Source of the DNA: Tolypocladium sp. Sup5 PDA-1
Taxonomy: Eukaryota; Ascomycota; Sordariomycetes; Hypocreales; Ophiocordycipitaceae
NCBI GenBank assembly: GCA_000750105.3
Contig: JPHH03000141.1
Span: 1 to 19,940 of the forward strand
DNA: 19,940 bases
Direction: 5' to 3'
The translations under genes were made by a program, and so were the position numbers. Shown piece after piece: positions 1 to 10,770 of this stretch. The notes beneath the pieces are model-generated. The model saw nothing but the letters and a program-made list of their open reading frames with translations, was not told the origin of the DNA and made no database searches. The first letter of the stretch is position 1, and the number at the start of each line of letters is the position of its first letter.

Positions 1-1
1 A

Positions 2-1950
2 CTAGAAACTAAATAAGTATTTTAGAAGATTAAGGATTTAATTACTTTAGAACTAGTCCTTGCTATCTTTAACCTAGAGTTATAAGTTAAACTCGAAATA
101 AACGCCTCTAACTAAGGGTTAGGAGTATAAATTAGATAGCAAGATAAGAATAGGAAACTAAGGCTAATAGTATTCTATTCTAAGAAACTATCCGGCGCTA
201 AACTTAATTACCTTATCTATAATAAAGAATTCCTTACTATTATTAATGCCTTTAAGGAATAGAGATACTATCTCCTAGGAAGTAAGTATAAGGTTAAGGT
301 TTATATTAACTATAAGAATATCGTATATTTCGCTATAACTTAATAACTTAGTAAATAATAGATTAGATAGGTAGAATATCTCTTAGAATTTAACTACGAG
401 ATTATCTATCGTAAGGGATCTAAAAATAGATAAGTAGACGCTCTTAGTAGAAGACCTAATTATAGCTCGGGAGAAGCCCCTAACGCGGGATAGATCCTAG
501 AGCTTAATAAAGAAATAGGTAACTATTAATAGAAATAACTAAATATAGTATTTAAGGTATAAGACAACGACCTAATATTCTAGAAAATTAAGGAATAGAT
601 AGAAGAATATATTATATATATCTAAGAAGTACCTAACGGATACGATATAAAATATTCCGATATACTTATATATAATAATAAGATATAGTTACTATTACTA
701 TTATAGGAAGAAACTATTAGGGAGTTTTATAAATACCCGATATATAGATATTAGGGAATTAGGAAAATAATAGAGCGAATATAACGAAAATTCGATTTTT
801 CTAAAATAAAGGAAACTATTAAAGAGGTAATTAATAAGTATGCCCTTTATATATAAAATAAAGCCTTATAATATAAACCTTATAGAGAACTAAAACCGCT
901 ACTAGTTCTAGTTAAACTATAGGACTCGATTACTTTTAATTATATTACGAAGCTATTATTATTAAAGGAACCTATAATAAAGGTAGAATACGATAGTATC
1001 TTCGTAGTTATAGATTAACTTACTAAGTATAGATATTTTATCCTATATAAGGAAGTAAGTAATATAGAAGACCTCGTATATATATTCTTAAGGACGATTA
1101 TATATAATTATAGACTACTAAACGAGATTATCTCTAATAGAGGAATTATATTTACTATAAACTTCTAGTAAGCATTAATAGCTTAGCTTAGTACGAAATA
1201 TAAGCTTAGCATAGCCTACTACCCTTAGATAGATAGGCAGACCGAATAGTTAAACTAGATACTTAAATAATACCTTCGTTATTATATTAACTATAGATAG
1301 GATAACTAGGTTAAATAGTTACTAATAGCATAATTAGCTTATAATAGCTTAATTATAGAAGCTACGAAGGTTTTACTATTATATATTAACTTTAGGTATA
1401 ACCCTAAAGTATATTAAATTATATAATAAGGACTATAAGTAGAACGAGCTATGCTCTAAGCGGATAAACTAAAGGAACTTTATAAAGAAATAAAGAAAGA
1501 ACTCGAATATATTAGATAAAGGATATCGATATACGCTAATAAGAAAAGATTAAAGGGACTAATCTTTCGGGAGGGAGATATAGTCTACTTACTTTAACGA
1601 AATATTAAAATAAAGCGACTAAGCGATAAATTAGATTTTAAGAAACTTAGACTATTTCTAGTTAAGAAAGTTATTTCGATAACTAACTATAAACTTTCAC
1701 TACTTAAAATAATAAAGATATACCCTATCTTTTATATTTCGCTACTCGAAATAGTACTATAGGATATAGAAATATAAGACTATATCGAAGTTATAGACGA
1801 TAATAAATATAAAGTTAAATAAATACTAGATACTAGGAAATATAATAAAATCTAATAATAATTAGTTAAGTAAAAAGGATATAGATATAAAGAAAATACC
1901 TAGGAACCCGCTAAATATCTTAAGAACTACTAGCTATTACTAAGGTAATT
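2..1950 (+). pseudogene. pol fragment of copy A: RT end, RNase H, integrase, chromodomain
   Basis: One frame (codons at 2, 5, 8 and so on) reads as gypsy Pol if TAA/TAG is read as Gln or Trp. Near 20-130 is the RT connection (F-x-KIKDLI). RNase H follows, with FYSKKLSGAKLNY near 160-215, EFLTIINAFKE near 230 and DALSRRPNYSSGEAP near 435-480. Integrase covers about 700-1640: YPIYRY (H to Y in the zinc finger), FVVID near 1005, IISNRG near 1130 (the usual catalytic D of SDRG is N) and RQTE near 1235. The chromodomain lies near 1790-1930 (KYKVK-x-ILDTRKYNK, then KGYRYKENT-x-EP). In life this polyprotein copies and integrates the element, and the chromodomain would steer integration to marked histones. 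Stops are scattered throughout and all are TAA or TAG, as RIP predicts. The 3' end of the frame is approximate. Confidence 0.85.
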
Positions 1951-2470
1951 CCGCTAGACTTATAAATAGATACTAGAGGACCTATATCTATAAGGTCCTT
2001 ACCTAGACTAAGGGATAACTAGTTAAACTTATTAGGAATGCCTTACGACTAAAGGTTATTTACTACTTAATATTTATAGGACTCTAGTATAAGAATAAGC
2101 CTATCCTCCTTATCTAGCTTAGCTATACCCCGCTAGAATAACTTAGTACTCTTCTCTTTCGCCTTCTTCTTAATATAGCGAATATAAGTAAGATAATTTA
2201 ATGCCTTAGATAATTATAATTAGAGCTTTTTTAGTAGCTCCCTAGCCTCCTCCTCCTTAGTATCTAACTTTCTTTATTAATCTATTAAATATATTACTAA
2301 GAGAATTAGTAAATAAAAGGAAGGTACGCGTAAGGAAGTAAGATAAATAGGACGATACTACTAAAATACTATTATAGTTCGAATAACCCCGTTTTATATA
2401 CTTATAGTAGCGGGAAGAGCCCCCTACTATATTATAAGTTAACTTTTACTTAAAGTAAAAAATATAAGGC
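1920..2470 (-). pseudogene. Opposite-strand coiled-coil frame in copy A, tail-to-tail with pol
   Basis: On the minus strand, in the slot between chromodomain and LTR, one frame from about 2393 down to 1920 reads as a charged coiled-coil protein once TAA/TAG is read as Gln/Trp. It contains RKLDTKEEEARELLKKL, then IKKKAKEKSTKLF, RGIAKLDKED and LGKDLIDIGPLVSI near its C-terminus. Copy B preserves the same frame with extra intact residues (LIPTLESYER, GVPNEF), which supports real coding. A second frame opens with a surviving ATG at 2472 and runs on without TGA, so the N-terminus and start are not resolved. TGA absence alone is weak evidence because RIP also destroys TGA; the case rests on composition and A/B conservation. 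The function is unknown. It resembles small coiled-coil proteins I associate with fungal transposons, but that is recollection and not a search result. Confidence 0.55.
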
Positions 2471-2552
2471 ATATTTATAGCGCTGCCTTTAGCTAGGATA
2501 AGGGAAGCTAGATAGTCGCGTTCGAAGGATTTACGAGATTTTAGTTTTTTAA

Positions 2553-3124
2553 TATAACCTAATATAATATTAGTATAATATCTTAGAATAATTATAAGAA
2601 TAGGTTACTATACCTATAAATATAAGCATAGGCAAGGTATTTATACGTTAGTTATAGGTATTATAAGGCTAGGTCTTAGGGATAAGACTATTAAGAGAGG
2701 GGATATTATATTATAACCTAGGCTAACGGGCTATAGGATAGGCTAGCTATATAGGCGCTAATATAGGCTATATAAAATAATAATTAAAACGATTAACTAA
2801 TAAATAATAGATTAATGCAATCTATAAGATAGATTATATAATCTATAGGATAGATTATTAATAATCTATAGATTATAGCGATCTAAGGGATCGTAGTAAT
2901 CCCTAAGAGCGGTAGCGATCTATCGCTAGTATATAAGACCCCCTAATTTCCTTACTATAGCATAGATACCTCGCTAGCTTTTAATAATACTCTTTAGTTA
3001 CGATCTACTATCCGGGATATTCGATCTATTACTATCGTGATAAGACTAGCCTAGTGCTACGCCCTAACCTTACTTACTAATATAAACCTGCTAGTTTATC
3101 CCTTAGGAACCCTAAACTATTATA
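2553..3124 (+). repeat. 3' LTR of copy A (about 572 bp)
   Basis: The segment matches the reverse complement of the nearly intact LTR at 17093-17664 and has the same length. The 3' end is set by shared sequence up to position 3124, where copies A and B diverge and where copy C begins with TGTGACGG. The 5' end (tataacct, from an expected TGTAACAC-like start) is inferred and less certain. TG...CA termini have become TA...TA. An internal block near 2815-2915 is made of aatcta/tagatt repeats, the decayed form of the GATC cluster seen in copy C. Confidence 0.75.
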
Positions 3125-5140
3125 ATAAGTATATATACGATATTACTTTATAACCTAATAAAGAAAGAAATAACCTTTATATAGAAACTAGAAACTAAAT
3201 AAGTATTTTAGAAAATTAAGGATTTAATTACTTTAGAACTAGTCCTTATTATCTTTAACCTAGAGTTATAAGTTAAACTTAAAATAAATACCTCTAACTA
3301 AGGGTTAGGAGTATAAATTAAATAGCGAGATAAGAATAAGAAACTAAGGCTAATAGCATTTTATTCTAAGAAATTATTAAGCGCTAAACTTAATTACCTT
3401 ATTTATAATAAAGAATTCCTTACTATTATTAATACCTTTAAGGAATAGAGATATTATCTCCTAGGAAGTAAGTATAAGGTTAAGGTTTATATTAATTATA
3501 AGAATATCGTATATTTCGCTATAACTTAATAACTTAGTAAACGATAGATTAGATAAGTAAAATATCTCTTAGAATTTAACTACGAGATTATCTATTATAA
3601 GGGATTTAAAAATAGATAAGTAAATACTCTTAGTAAAAGACTTAATTATAGCTTAAGAGAAGCCCCTAATATAAGATAGATCCTAGAGCTTAATAAGGAA
3701 ATAAGTAATTATTAATAAAAATAACTAAACGCGGTATTTAAAGTATAAGATAATAACTTAATATTTTAGAAAATTAAGGAATAGATAGAAGAATACGTTA
3801 TATATATTTAAGAAGTATTTAATAAATATAATATAGAATATTCTAATATACTTATATATAATAATAAGATATAGTTATTATTACTATTATAGAAAGAAAT
3901 TATTAGGGAATTCTATAAATACCTGATATATAAATATTAGGGAATTAGGAAAATAATAGAGTAAATATAACGAAAATTCGATTTTTCTAGAATAAAGGAA
4001 ACTATTAAAGAGGTAATCGGTAAGTATGCCCTTTACATACGAAGCAAAGCCTTATAATATAAACCTTATAGAGAACTAAAACTACTATTAGTTTTAGTTA
4101 AACTATAAGACTTAATTATATTCGATTATATTATAAAGCTACTATTATTAAAGGAACCTATAATAAAGGTAAAATATAATAATATCTTTATAATTATAGA
4201 TTAACTTACTAAATATAGGTATTTTATCTTATATAAGGAAGTAAGTAATATAAAAGACCTTATATATATATTCTTAAGGATAATCGTATATAATTATAGA
4301 TTACTAAACGAGATTATTTTTAATAAAGGAATTATATTTATTATAAACTTCTAGTAAGTATTAATAGCTTAGCTTAGTACGAAATATAAGCTTAGTATAG
4401 CCTACTACCCTTAGATAAATAAGTAAACTAAATAATTAAACTAAATAATTAAACTAAATACTTAAATAATACCTTTATTATTATATTAACTATAGATAGG
4501 ATAACTAAGTTAAATAATTACTAATAGTATAATTAGCTTATAATAGCTTAATTATAAAAGCTATAAAGGTTTTACTATTATACGCTAACTTTAGGTATAA
4601 CCCTAAAGTATATCGAGTTATATAATAAGGACTATAGGTAAAACGAGCTATACTCTAAGTAAATAAACTAAAGGAACTTTATAAAGAAATAAAGAAAGAA
4701 CTTAAATATATTAAATAAAGGATATTAATATATATTAATAAGAAAAGATTAAAGGGACTAATCTTTTAAGAGGGAGATATAATCTACTTACTTTAATAAA
4801 ATATTAAAATAAAGTAATTAAGTAATAAATTAGATTTTAAGAAACTTAAACTATTTTTAATTAAGAAAGTTATTTTAATAATTAATTATAAACTTTTATT
4901 ACCTAAAATAATAAAGATATACCTTATCTTTTATATTTCGCTACTTAAGATAATACTATAAGATATAGAAATATAAGACTATATTAAAGTTATAGATAAT
5001 AATAAATATAAAGTTAAATAAATACTAGATACTAGGAAATATAATAAAATCTAATAATAGTTAATTAAGTAAAAAGGATATAGATATAAAGAAAATACCT
5101 AGGAACCCGCTAAATATCTTAAGAACTACTAGCTATTACT
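3125..5140 (+). pseudogene. pol fragment of copy B: RT thumb, RNase H, integrase, chromodomain
   Basis: The frame opens with LYNLIKKEITFI and then F-x-KIKDLI, typical of the region after the gypsy RT catalytic core, and continues through FYSKKL (RNase H), FVVID-like and SN(K/R)G integrase motifs to a chromodomain ending near 5130. It reaches about 60 nt further 5' than the visible part of copy A, because A is cut by the window edge. TAA/TAG stops are denser than in A. A 13-bp tandem insertion at about 4425-4450, inside the integrase just after the conserved YYP motif, adds a true frameshift that RIP does not explain. Coding potential is fully lost. Confidence 0.82.
4425..4463 (+). repeat. 13-bp tandem repeat inside copy B integrase
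   Basis: The unit aaactaaataatt occurs twice in a row (4425-4437, 4438-4450), followed by a near copy (4451-4463). Copy A has one unit fewer at the matching site near 1240-1262. The change is 13 bp, so it shifts the frame. Confidence 0.85.
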
Positions 5141-5670
5141 AAGGTAATTCCGCTAGACTTATAAATAGATACTAGAGGACCTATATCTATAAGGTCCTTA
5201 CCTAGACTAAGGGATAACTAGTTAAACTCGTTAGGAACGCCTAGTGACTAAAGGTTATCTATTACCTAGCGCTCGTAGGATTCTAGCGTAGGGATAAGTT
5301 TATCCTCCTTATCTAGCTTAGCTATACCCCGCTAAAATAACTTAGTACTCTTCTCTTTTACCTTCTTCTTAATATAGTAAATATAAGTAAGATAATTTAA
5401 CGCCTTAGATAATTATAATTAGAGCTTTTCTAATAGCTCCTTAGCCTCCTCCTCCTTAATATTTAACTTTCTTTATTAATCTATTAAATATATTACTAAG
5501 AGAATTAGTAAATAAAAGGAAGGTATATAAAGGGAAGCGAGATAAATAAGATAATATTACTAAAATACTATTATAATTTAAATAACCTTATTTTATATAC
5601 TTATAATAGTAAGAAGAGCCCCTTATTATATTATAAGTTAACTTTTACTTAAAGTAAAAAGTATAAGGCA
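5119..5670 (-). pseudogene. Opposite-strand coiled-coil frame in copy B
   Basis: This is the counterpart of the frame at 1920-2470. It reads RKLNIKEEEAKELLEKL, then KEKSTKLF, RGIAKLDKEDKLIPTLE, and a tail with SLGVPNEF and LGKDLIDI. The block 5225-5300 is locally less mutated than the matching block of copy A, including a surviving TGA-containing stretch (ctagtgacta), so B shows residues that A has lost. Shared amino-acid reading despite separate mutation histories favours an original coding sequence. It points toward the pol stop and ends close to the chromodomain end, so the two would be transcribed convergently. The function and the true start are unknown. Confidence 0.55.
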
Positions 5671-5751
5671 TATTTATAGTATTACCTTTAGCTAGGATAA
5701 GGGAAGCTAGATAGTCGCGTTCGAAGGATTTATAAGATTTTAGTTTTTTAA

Positions 5752-6340
5752 TATAACCTAATATAGTATTAGTATAATATCTTAGAATAATTATAAGAAT
5801 AGGTTACTATACCTATAAATATAGGCATAGATAGGGTATTTATATATTAGTTATAGGTATTATAAGGCTAGGTCTTAGGGATAAGACTATTAAGAGAGGG
5901 GATATTATATTATAACCTAGGCTAATAGGCTATAGGATAGGCTAGCTATATAAGCGCTAATATAGGCTATATAGAATAATAGTTAAAATAATTAACTAAT
6001 AAATAATAGATTAGTATAATCTATAGGATAGATTATATAATCTATTAAATAGATTATTAACGATCTATAGATTATTAATAATCTATAGATTATAATAGTC
6101 TAAGGGATTATAGTAATCCCTAGGAGCGGCAGCGATCTATTACTAATATATAGGACCCCTTAATTTCCTTACTATAGTATAGATACCTCGCTAGCTTTTA
6201 ATAATACTCTTTAGTTACGATCTATTATCTAGGATATTTAATCTATTACTATCGTAATAAGACTAGCCTAGTACTATGCCCTAACCTTACTTACTAATAT
6301 AAACCTACTAGTTTATCCCTTAGGAACCTAAACTATTATA
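5752..6340 (+). repeat. 3' LTR of copy B (about 589 bp)
   Basis: It aligns with 2553-3124 and with the reverse complement of 17093-17664. The extra length lies in the aatcta/tagatt palindromic block near 6010-6125, which has one more subunit than copy A. The 3' end is placed where the A/B similarity stops and unrelated sequence (aaaggaatttta) begins. Confidence 0.75.
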
Positions 6341-6500
6341 ATAAAGGAATTTTATAAGGCTATCGCTAAAGAGATATAGTAAGATTATTAATTATATCTT
6401 AAAGAGATAATAAAGGGTAGCGGTAATAGCGTTAATAACGAGATATAGGGTTAAAGTTAAGGTTAGTATTAAAATTAAAGGAATAGCTATTTAAAAGAGT
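6341..6500. other. Short AT-rich stretch, nothing recognised
   Basis: Between the LTR of copy B and the recognisable part of the split minus-strand gene. It is RIPped, no protein motif is convincing on either strand, and it may be the 3' untranslated part of that gene. Confidence 0.4.
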
Positions 6501-7162
6501 AGTAGCTAGCTAGCTTTCTAAAAGATTTACTCTTATAGCTACTATAGCTACCGCCCTTATAGTTGCTACTCTTATAGCTATTATAACTAGCTACTTAAAG
6601 AAATTATTATTACTATAATCTTTAACTCTTTTAACCTTATTATAACCTTCGTTAACTAGGCTAATCTACTTATTAAGATATGCTCTCTTTAGCTCCTTAT
6701 TCTCTATGCTATTCTAGAGAATAGTATAGTATTTTACTACTATAATTATATCGCTAAATTTAACTTACTAGTCTAACTATAGCTTAAACTATTAAGTATA
6801 GTCTTAAGCCGCTCTCTCTACGTTATTAGCGCCTAGCTCGTAGTTAAGTAATATAAATAAAGACTATAATAATATAAGGTCTTTTAGAGAGGCAGAGACC
6901 TTTTTTATCGAGCCTATTAAATTACTACTTATTACTAACCTCTTATTAAGCCGCTAAGATAATCCTAACCTTAACCTCTACTTTAACCGCTACTCGGATA
7001 TTAACAAAGAGATAGATATTACCTTAGCTAGCGTTATAGAGGTAGACCTTAACCCTAGCATTAGTATAATAGGCTATAAGCTATCTTAACTATCCTCGCT
7101 ATCGCTATCTAAGCTATTAAGCTAACTATAATAGTCTAGGCTAACTCCTTCGATACCTAGGT
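6500..7162 (-). pseudogene. C-terminal half of a split Myb/SANT-like gene
   Basis: This continues, in frame, the minus-strand reading of 16778-17092 once the MULE and one 8-bp duplication are removed: codons run VYN, then NLGIEGVSLDYYS. It goes on through a Ser/Asp-rich stretch (LNSLDSDSEDS), then LNYELGANNVERAA, VKFSDIIIVVKYYTIL and NSIENKELKRAYLNK, with only TAA/TAG interruptions. Near 6500-6600 a second frame reads a low-complexity Ser/Tyr/Lys tail (NSYKSSNYKGGSYSSYK), where Tyr may be former His. Either this is the true tail after a frameshift or it is chance, so the C-terminus is unresolved. I do not recognise this C-terminal region. The first half resembles fungal Myb/SANT-like DNA-binding proteins. 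That the gene is RIPped suggests it was itself repetitive. Confidence 0.5.
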
Positions 7163-7170
7163 TATTATAA
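7163..7170. repeat. Left target-site duplication of the MULE (TATTATAA)
   Basis: The 8 bp directly before the left terminal inverted repeat are identical to 16770-16777 directly after the right one. MULEs usually make 8-10 bp duplications (9 most often). Frame continuity of the interrupted minus-strand gene supports the boundary. Confidence 0.8.
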
Positions 7171-7214
7171 GAGGATTATTATTTATATAGCTAAAAATCT
7201 CTATTTATATAGCT
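7171..7214 (+). repeat. MULE left terminal inverted repeat
   Basis: These 44 bp match the reverse complement of 16726-16769 with about four differences, all C/T or A/G transitions as RIP would give. The outermost bases are GAGGATTA. Confidence 0.9.
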
Positions 7215-7408
7215 AGTAAGTTAGTAGTTTTTTTTACCTAATCCCTATATAGCCTATAATACTACGCCCGATTATAGTAGAGGCCCCTAGTATATAAGAG
7301 ATAGCGAGAAATATACCCTAAGCTATAACCTAAAATTTATATATTATATTATATATATAAGGCTATCCCTAATATAATACTATATCGTTAGTAGTACTAT
7401 TACCTAAG
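7215..7408 (+). other. MULE 5' untranslated region, no gene seen
   Basis: AT-rich sequence between the left inverted repeat and the first plausible transposase codon, with no recognisable motif. The promoter would lie here or in the inverted repeat, but RIP has erased clear signals. Confidence 0.4.
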
Positions 7409-9636
7409 ATAGACTTAGCCTTCCTTTTAAATAACCCTAGCGCGCCTAGCGACTCCGAAGACCTTACTAAAGGCATACCTATTATCCCTAGCTAATCTAA
7501 TAAGCCTAACGAGCTTAGTAACCCTATTATCTCTAGCTAGTCTAACGAGCTAGCGATTATTCCTCCTATATCCGTTAATAATATAAGATATAATAGCGAT
7601 TATAATAAGTATAACGATAATTATATTAGCTAGCTAATCCCGGTTTTGCTACTATTATAGTAATTTAATACTTTCTAAGATATAGATAACTTCCTCTGCG
7701 AATTCTATATTAATAATAGAGCCGCGTTTATTAAGTAGTTATCTCCTAAGAAGCGTAAGATTAATAGCATAGCCTAGCTAACCTTCTTTATCTTTATCTA
7801 TAATCGAGGCTAGTAGTAGCTAATATAGAGCGCTAGGTTACGTAAATTATTAACCTAAAAGCTAGATTACCCTATAAGGATTATAGCCTTAGTTATTAAG
7901 TTATCTAACTAGAAGTAGATATATAAGGTAATTAGAGGTTATTATAATTATAGGAAGTCTCTTAACCTATCCGCGTATAATATCTATCGCCGCCGAACTC
8001 TAGCCTAGTAGTAAAAAAAGCAAGACCTTGCCGAAGAGGTTACTATAAGAGCCCGCGAGATAGCCTAGATCGTAAGAAAAGCTAATCCTAAATATAATTA
8101 CTTCTAGAAAAGAGATATCTATAATAACTATTAAAAGATTAAGTAAGAGCTACTTAATAGCTTAACTACTACCTAAGCATTCGTAAGAGAGCTCTAGAAA
8201 AGCGATATTAAGTTCTATATTAAGCTCGATAACGATAACCGCGTTTATACTATCTTTTAGACCTACCCTTAGTACTAGGTAATATAGAAGAAGTTCCCCG
8301 AAGTCCTTAGTCTTAATAATATATATAAGACTAATAGATTTAAGATATATCTCTTCTAGGCTACTAGTATAACTAATTAAAAGTCCCTTACTAACTTCGC
8401 GTTTAGCCTTATTAATAGAGAGAAATAAGATTACTTCGAGTAGCTATATAAGTAGCTTAAGTAGCTTTATTAAGAGGTTAGAGCCGCCTCGCTAGATATA
8501 GTTATTATAGATAAGGAAAAGGCCCTTAAAAACGCCCTCGCGATTATTATACCTATAGCCTAGTAATAACTCTATATATATTATATCCTTGCTAATATAT
8601 ATACTAAAATTAATAGCTACTTTAAGGATTCTAAGGGTAACGAAGACAATAACCTTATTACCGAAGACGCCCGCGACTCTAATAACGAGCCTAACCTCGA
8701 TACCGCTGCCTAAGACTATATTTAGTAAGAGGTAGAGGAAGGCATTACTAACCTAGCCGAGGAAGATAAAGATAATAACTATAAGGGCATATTTAAGTTC
8801 TTCTAGGCTATAGTCTATATTACTAGGGAGTAAGATTTTAATAATACCTAGAAGTAGCTTAACGAGACCTTCTAACGCTAAACGTATATTATTAAATATA
8901 TCTTAGACGAGTATATACTATAGTATAACTAGTAGGTAAAGTACTTTATCGATAGGTATCGTAACTTTAGCTAGAGGGTTAATAGCCCTACTAAGATTAT
9001 ATATGTAAACGTAAAATTATATCTTATAACTAGTATTAGTAACCTTATATATCTTTACTAAGCCCTTATTACTATAATTAAGAATAAAAAGCACTTATAT
9101 AAGTAAGAAGCTATAAGGTAGCGGCAAAGGTAATATAATTAATATATTAGCTAGGCATAGCTTAGTAAGCTTAATATATAAATTATATACTAAGCTATTA
9201 ACTTCCTTACTAAATAATATCGATAAAGTAAAGCCGCGATACTAATATATAATAAGCTATAACCTCTTCGCCCTTATATAAGCAATTTCGAGCATTAATA
9301 TAGCCTACCTTATAATTACACGATCCTTAATTACCTCGAGCATAGCACCCTATTAAGAAAGAGAGATATTGCCTTACGCTAGTAGCTTAAGAAGCCCTTA
9401 GTAAGTTTTACTAGATGCCCCTTCGTATATATATTAAACTAACCTCTATCGTTATAATAGAACGTTAACGATCTATTACTTAATATCCGTAATCCTACTA
9501 TTATTACTAACTTACGCGGAAGACCTCGTCTCGATACCGCCCGCCGCGCTAAGAATACTAAGCTTAAGGTGCTCTAGAGCCTCTAAGTCGTCGATAACGA
9601 TACTAGCGATAATAATAATAACGTTACCGAAGTTAA
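7409..9636 (+). pseudogene. MULE transposase, N-terminal and catalytic part (interrupted)
   Basis: The frame can be read from ATA at 7409 (a likely former ATG: ata gac tta, before LAFLLNNPSAPSDSEDL) up to the element 2 insertion. An acidic Ser-rich N-terminus is followed by a FAR1/WRKY-GCM1-like region (near 7900-7990, KSLNLSAYNIYRRRTLA). The MULE catalytic domain follows: KFPEVLSLNNIYKTNRFK near 8291-8340, VIIDKEKALKNAL near 8500-8535 and IIPIA-xxx-LCIYYIL near 8548-8585. Near 9290-9345 a SWIM-like segment (FEH-x-YSLPYNYTILNYLEH) has Tyr where zinc-binding Cys/His are expected. The first catalytic Asp is now Asn (codon 8315), because CTTGAT became CTTAAT by TpG to TpA. GRPRLDTARR follows near 9510. 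Stops are all TAA/TAG. The enzyme would cut and paste the element at its inverted repeats. Confidence 0.85.
9632..9636. repeat. Left target-site duplication of element 2 (GTTAA)
   Basis: GTTAA directly before the 5' LTR is repeated directly after the 3' LTR at 16210-16214. Removing one copy restores the transposase codons gtt-aat-att, so the boundary is well fixed. Confidence 0.92.
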
Positions 9637-9824
9637 TATTACGGACTCGAGCTATGCTCGGGTCTACGCACTGCCCGGTTACGTGGGGTTACGTGAGGTT
9701 TATAACTTGCTAAATATCCGCGCCCGGTCCGGGCGCGGACCGCGCCCCCTTTTCCTCCTTCTATATATCTATTATTACTATATAGAACGCCTATTAGTAA
9801 ACGCCCTAGGGCTAGTTCTTTATA
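9637..9824 (+). repeat. 5' LTR of element 2 (188 bp)
   Basis: It runs from tattacgg to ctttata, expected to derive from TGTTACGG...CTTTACA. It matches 16022-16209 in length and order. Each LTR has private C/T or G/A changes (for example ttgct here against cccgct in the 3' LTR), so both were mutated after insertion. Confidence 0.93.
9718..9738. other. Perfect GC palindrome in the 5' LTR
   Basis: CCGCGCCCGG and CCGGGCGCGG are 10-bp inverted arms around a single T. The matching 21 bp of the 3' LTR (16103-16123) has a different sequence but keeps eight of the ten pairs. It may be a cruciform, an RNA hairpin or a protein site; no function can be read from sequence alone. Confidence 0.7.
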
Positions 9825-9851
9825 TATAATAGATATCGTTTTACCTTACTA
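9825..9851 (+). promoter_or_regulatory. Expected primer-binding site of element 2, unreadable
   Basis: The 27 bp between the 5' LTR and the gag start should hold the tRNA primer-binding site. The sequence (tataatagatatcg onward) has been altered by RIP, and I cannot match it to a tRNA 3' end. Confidence 0.4.
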
Positions 9852-10770
9852 ATGCTAACTAGTAATATATTAATAGAAGACGTAGGTATCTAGGGCGCTC
9901 TAGCGTAGAGGGCGGTAGATATAATAGCTAGCGAGATTACTAAGCTCTAGAGAGTTATTACTATATAAAAGGAGGCTATACGCGTTATAGAATAGATAAA
10001 ATAAAAGCTACTATTACTCGGGACCCCGTTCGATAGCGATAAGAACCTCTTTATAGCTTAGAAGATACTTATTATATATAAACTCTACTTTAACTAGATA
10101 TTTATTAATAACTACTAGGATTAATAAGCCTTTATCTACTAGTACCTCTCGATAGAGGTCTAGGCTAAGGTTACTCTATTCTTTAAATAAGGCGAAGAGT
10201 TTATATATAACCCTAACTACTTCCTAGAATATCTTAGTATAATATTCTCTAACCCCTACTATTAGTAGACTATAATAATAGAGCTAGAAAGAATATTATA
10301 ATAGCTAGCTAAGGCTTTCTCTAACTTCTTAATATGATTCGAGGCTAAGCTATCGCTCTTAGGCGGGAGCGAATAGGCCTATAAGATTAAGGTTATATGC
10401 CTCCGATATGCCCTTACCCTAGAGGTTCGCTAGTACTATATAAGCTAAGATATCCCGCTTAATAATTACCTAGCGGCTATATAACGCATCCGCTTAATTA
10501 TAGTAGATATTAAATTATTCTAGCTTAATAACCGGTTCCTCTTACCTAGGGCCCGAGCGGCTAGTAGCGCGGGCTATAATAACGATATACCTATAAGTAG
10601 CGTTAATATAACTAGTTCTAGTCTAGGCTAAGTAAGAAAGAAAAAGTAAGGGGGCTAGTTATAATAGCGCGTAGCCTAGGTTAGCTAAGATACTATATAA
10701 GTATGCTATATAAAAGGGAGCTACCTATACTATAGCTAATAAGGCTATATAATATATATATATTAGCTCT
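9852..10770 (+). pseudogene. gag of element 2, capsid-like with a decayed zinc knuckle
   Basis: The start is a surviving ATG at 9852 (ATGCT, the protected TGC context), giving MLTSNILIEDVGI. The capsid-like core has ITKL, LLLGTPFDSDKNLFIA, FINNY, VTLFFK-x-GEEFIYNPN and a long helical stretch through about 10500. Near 10722-10763 the spacing C-x2-C-x4-H-x4-C of a retroviral-type zinc knuckle is preserved exactly, but every Cys and the His is now Tyr (TGC to TAC, CAT to TAT) and two stops lie inside. In life Gag builds the particle and the knuckle binds element RNA. Pol lies in the -1 frame relative to gag, so expression probably needed a -1 frameshift near 10764-10900, unless an indel occurred. 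Confidence 0.8.

Larger units (their letters stand above)
1..3124 (+). mobile_element. Ty3/gypsy chromovirus copy A, 3' portion, heavily RIPped
   Basis: This is the 3' part of an LTR retrotransposon that starts before the window. In order it carries the end of reverse transcriptase, RNase H, integrase, a chromodomain, an opposite-strand frame and an LTR. It aligns nearly base for base with 3187-6340 (copy B), and in reverse complement with 17093-19940 (copy C), with differences dominated by C/T and A/G transitions. CpA and TpG are nearly absent. Copy A keeps many CpG sites that became TpA in copy B, so it is the less degraded of the tandem pair. The element cannot move: all its frames are interrupted. 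Confidence 0.9.
3125..6340 (+). mobile_element. Chromovirus copy B, 5'-truncated, in direct tandem with copy A
   Basis: Copy B begins immediately after the LTR of copy A, inside the RT thumb region, with no gag, protease or RT catalytic core and no 5' LTR of its own. It then follows copy A to its own LTR end. It is the more degraded copy: many CpG in A are TpA in B (compare 92-107 with 3278-3293, and 639-654 with 3825-3840). It also carries an extra 13-bp tandem unit near 4425-4450 and an LTR about 17 bp longer. Unequal recombination or a template switch could give this layout. The truncation point is seen directly; the mechanism is inferred. Confidence 0.88.

Noticed and set aside
1..6340. 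AT-rich tandem repeat as a centromeric satellite
   Set aside because: The repeat unit is a recognisable retroelement 3' fragment with pol domains and LTR, present only twice here, so it is a tandem element copy and not a satellite.
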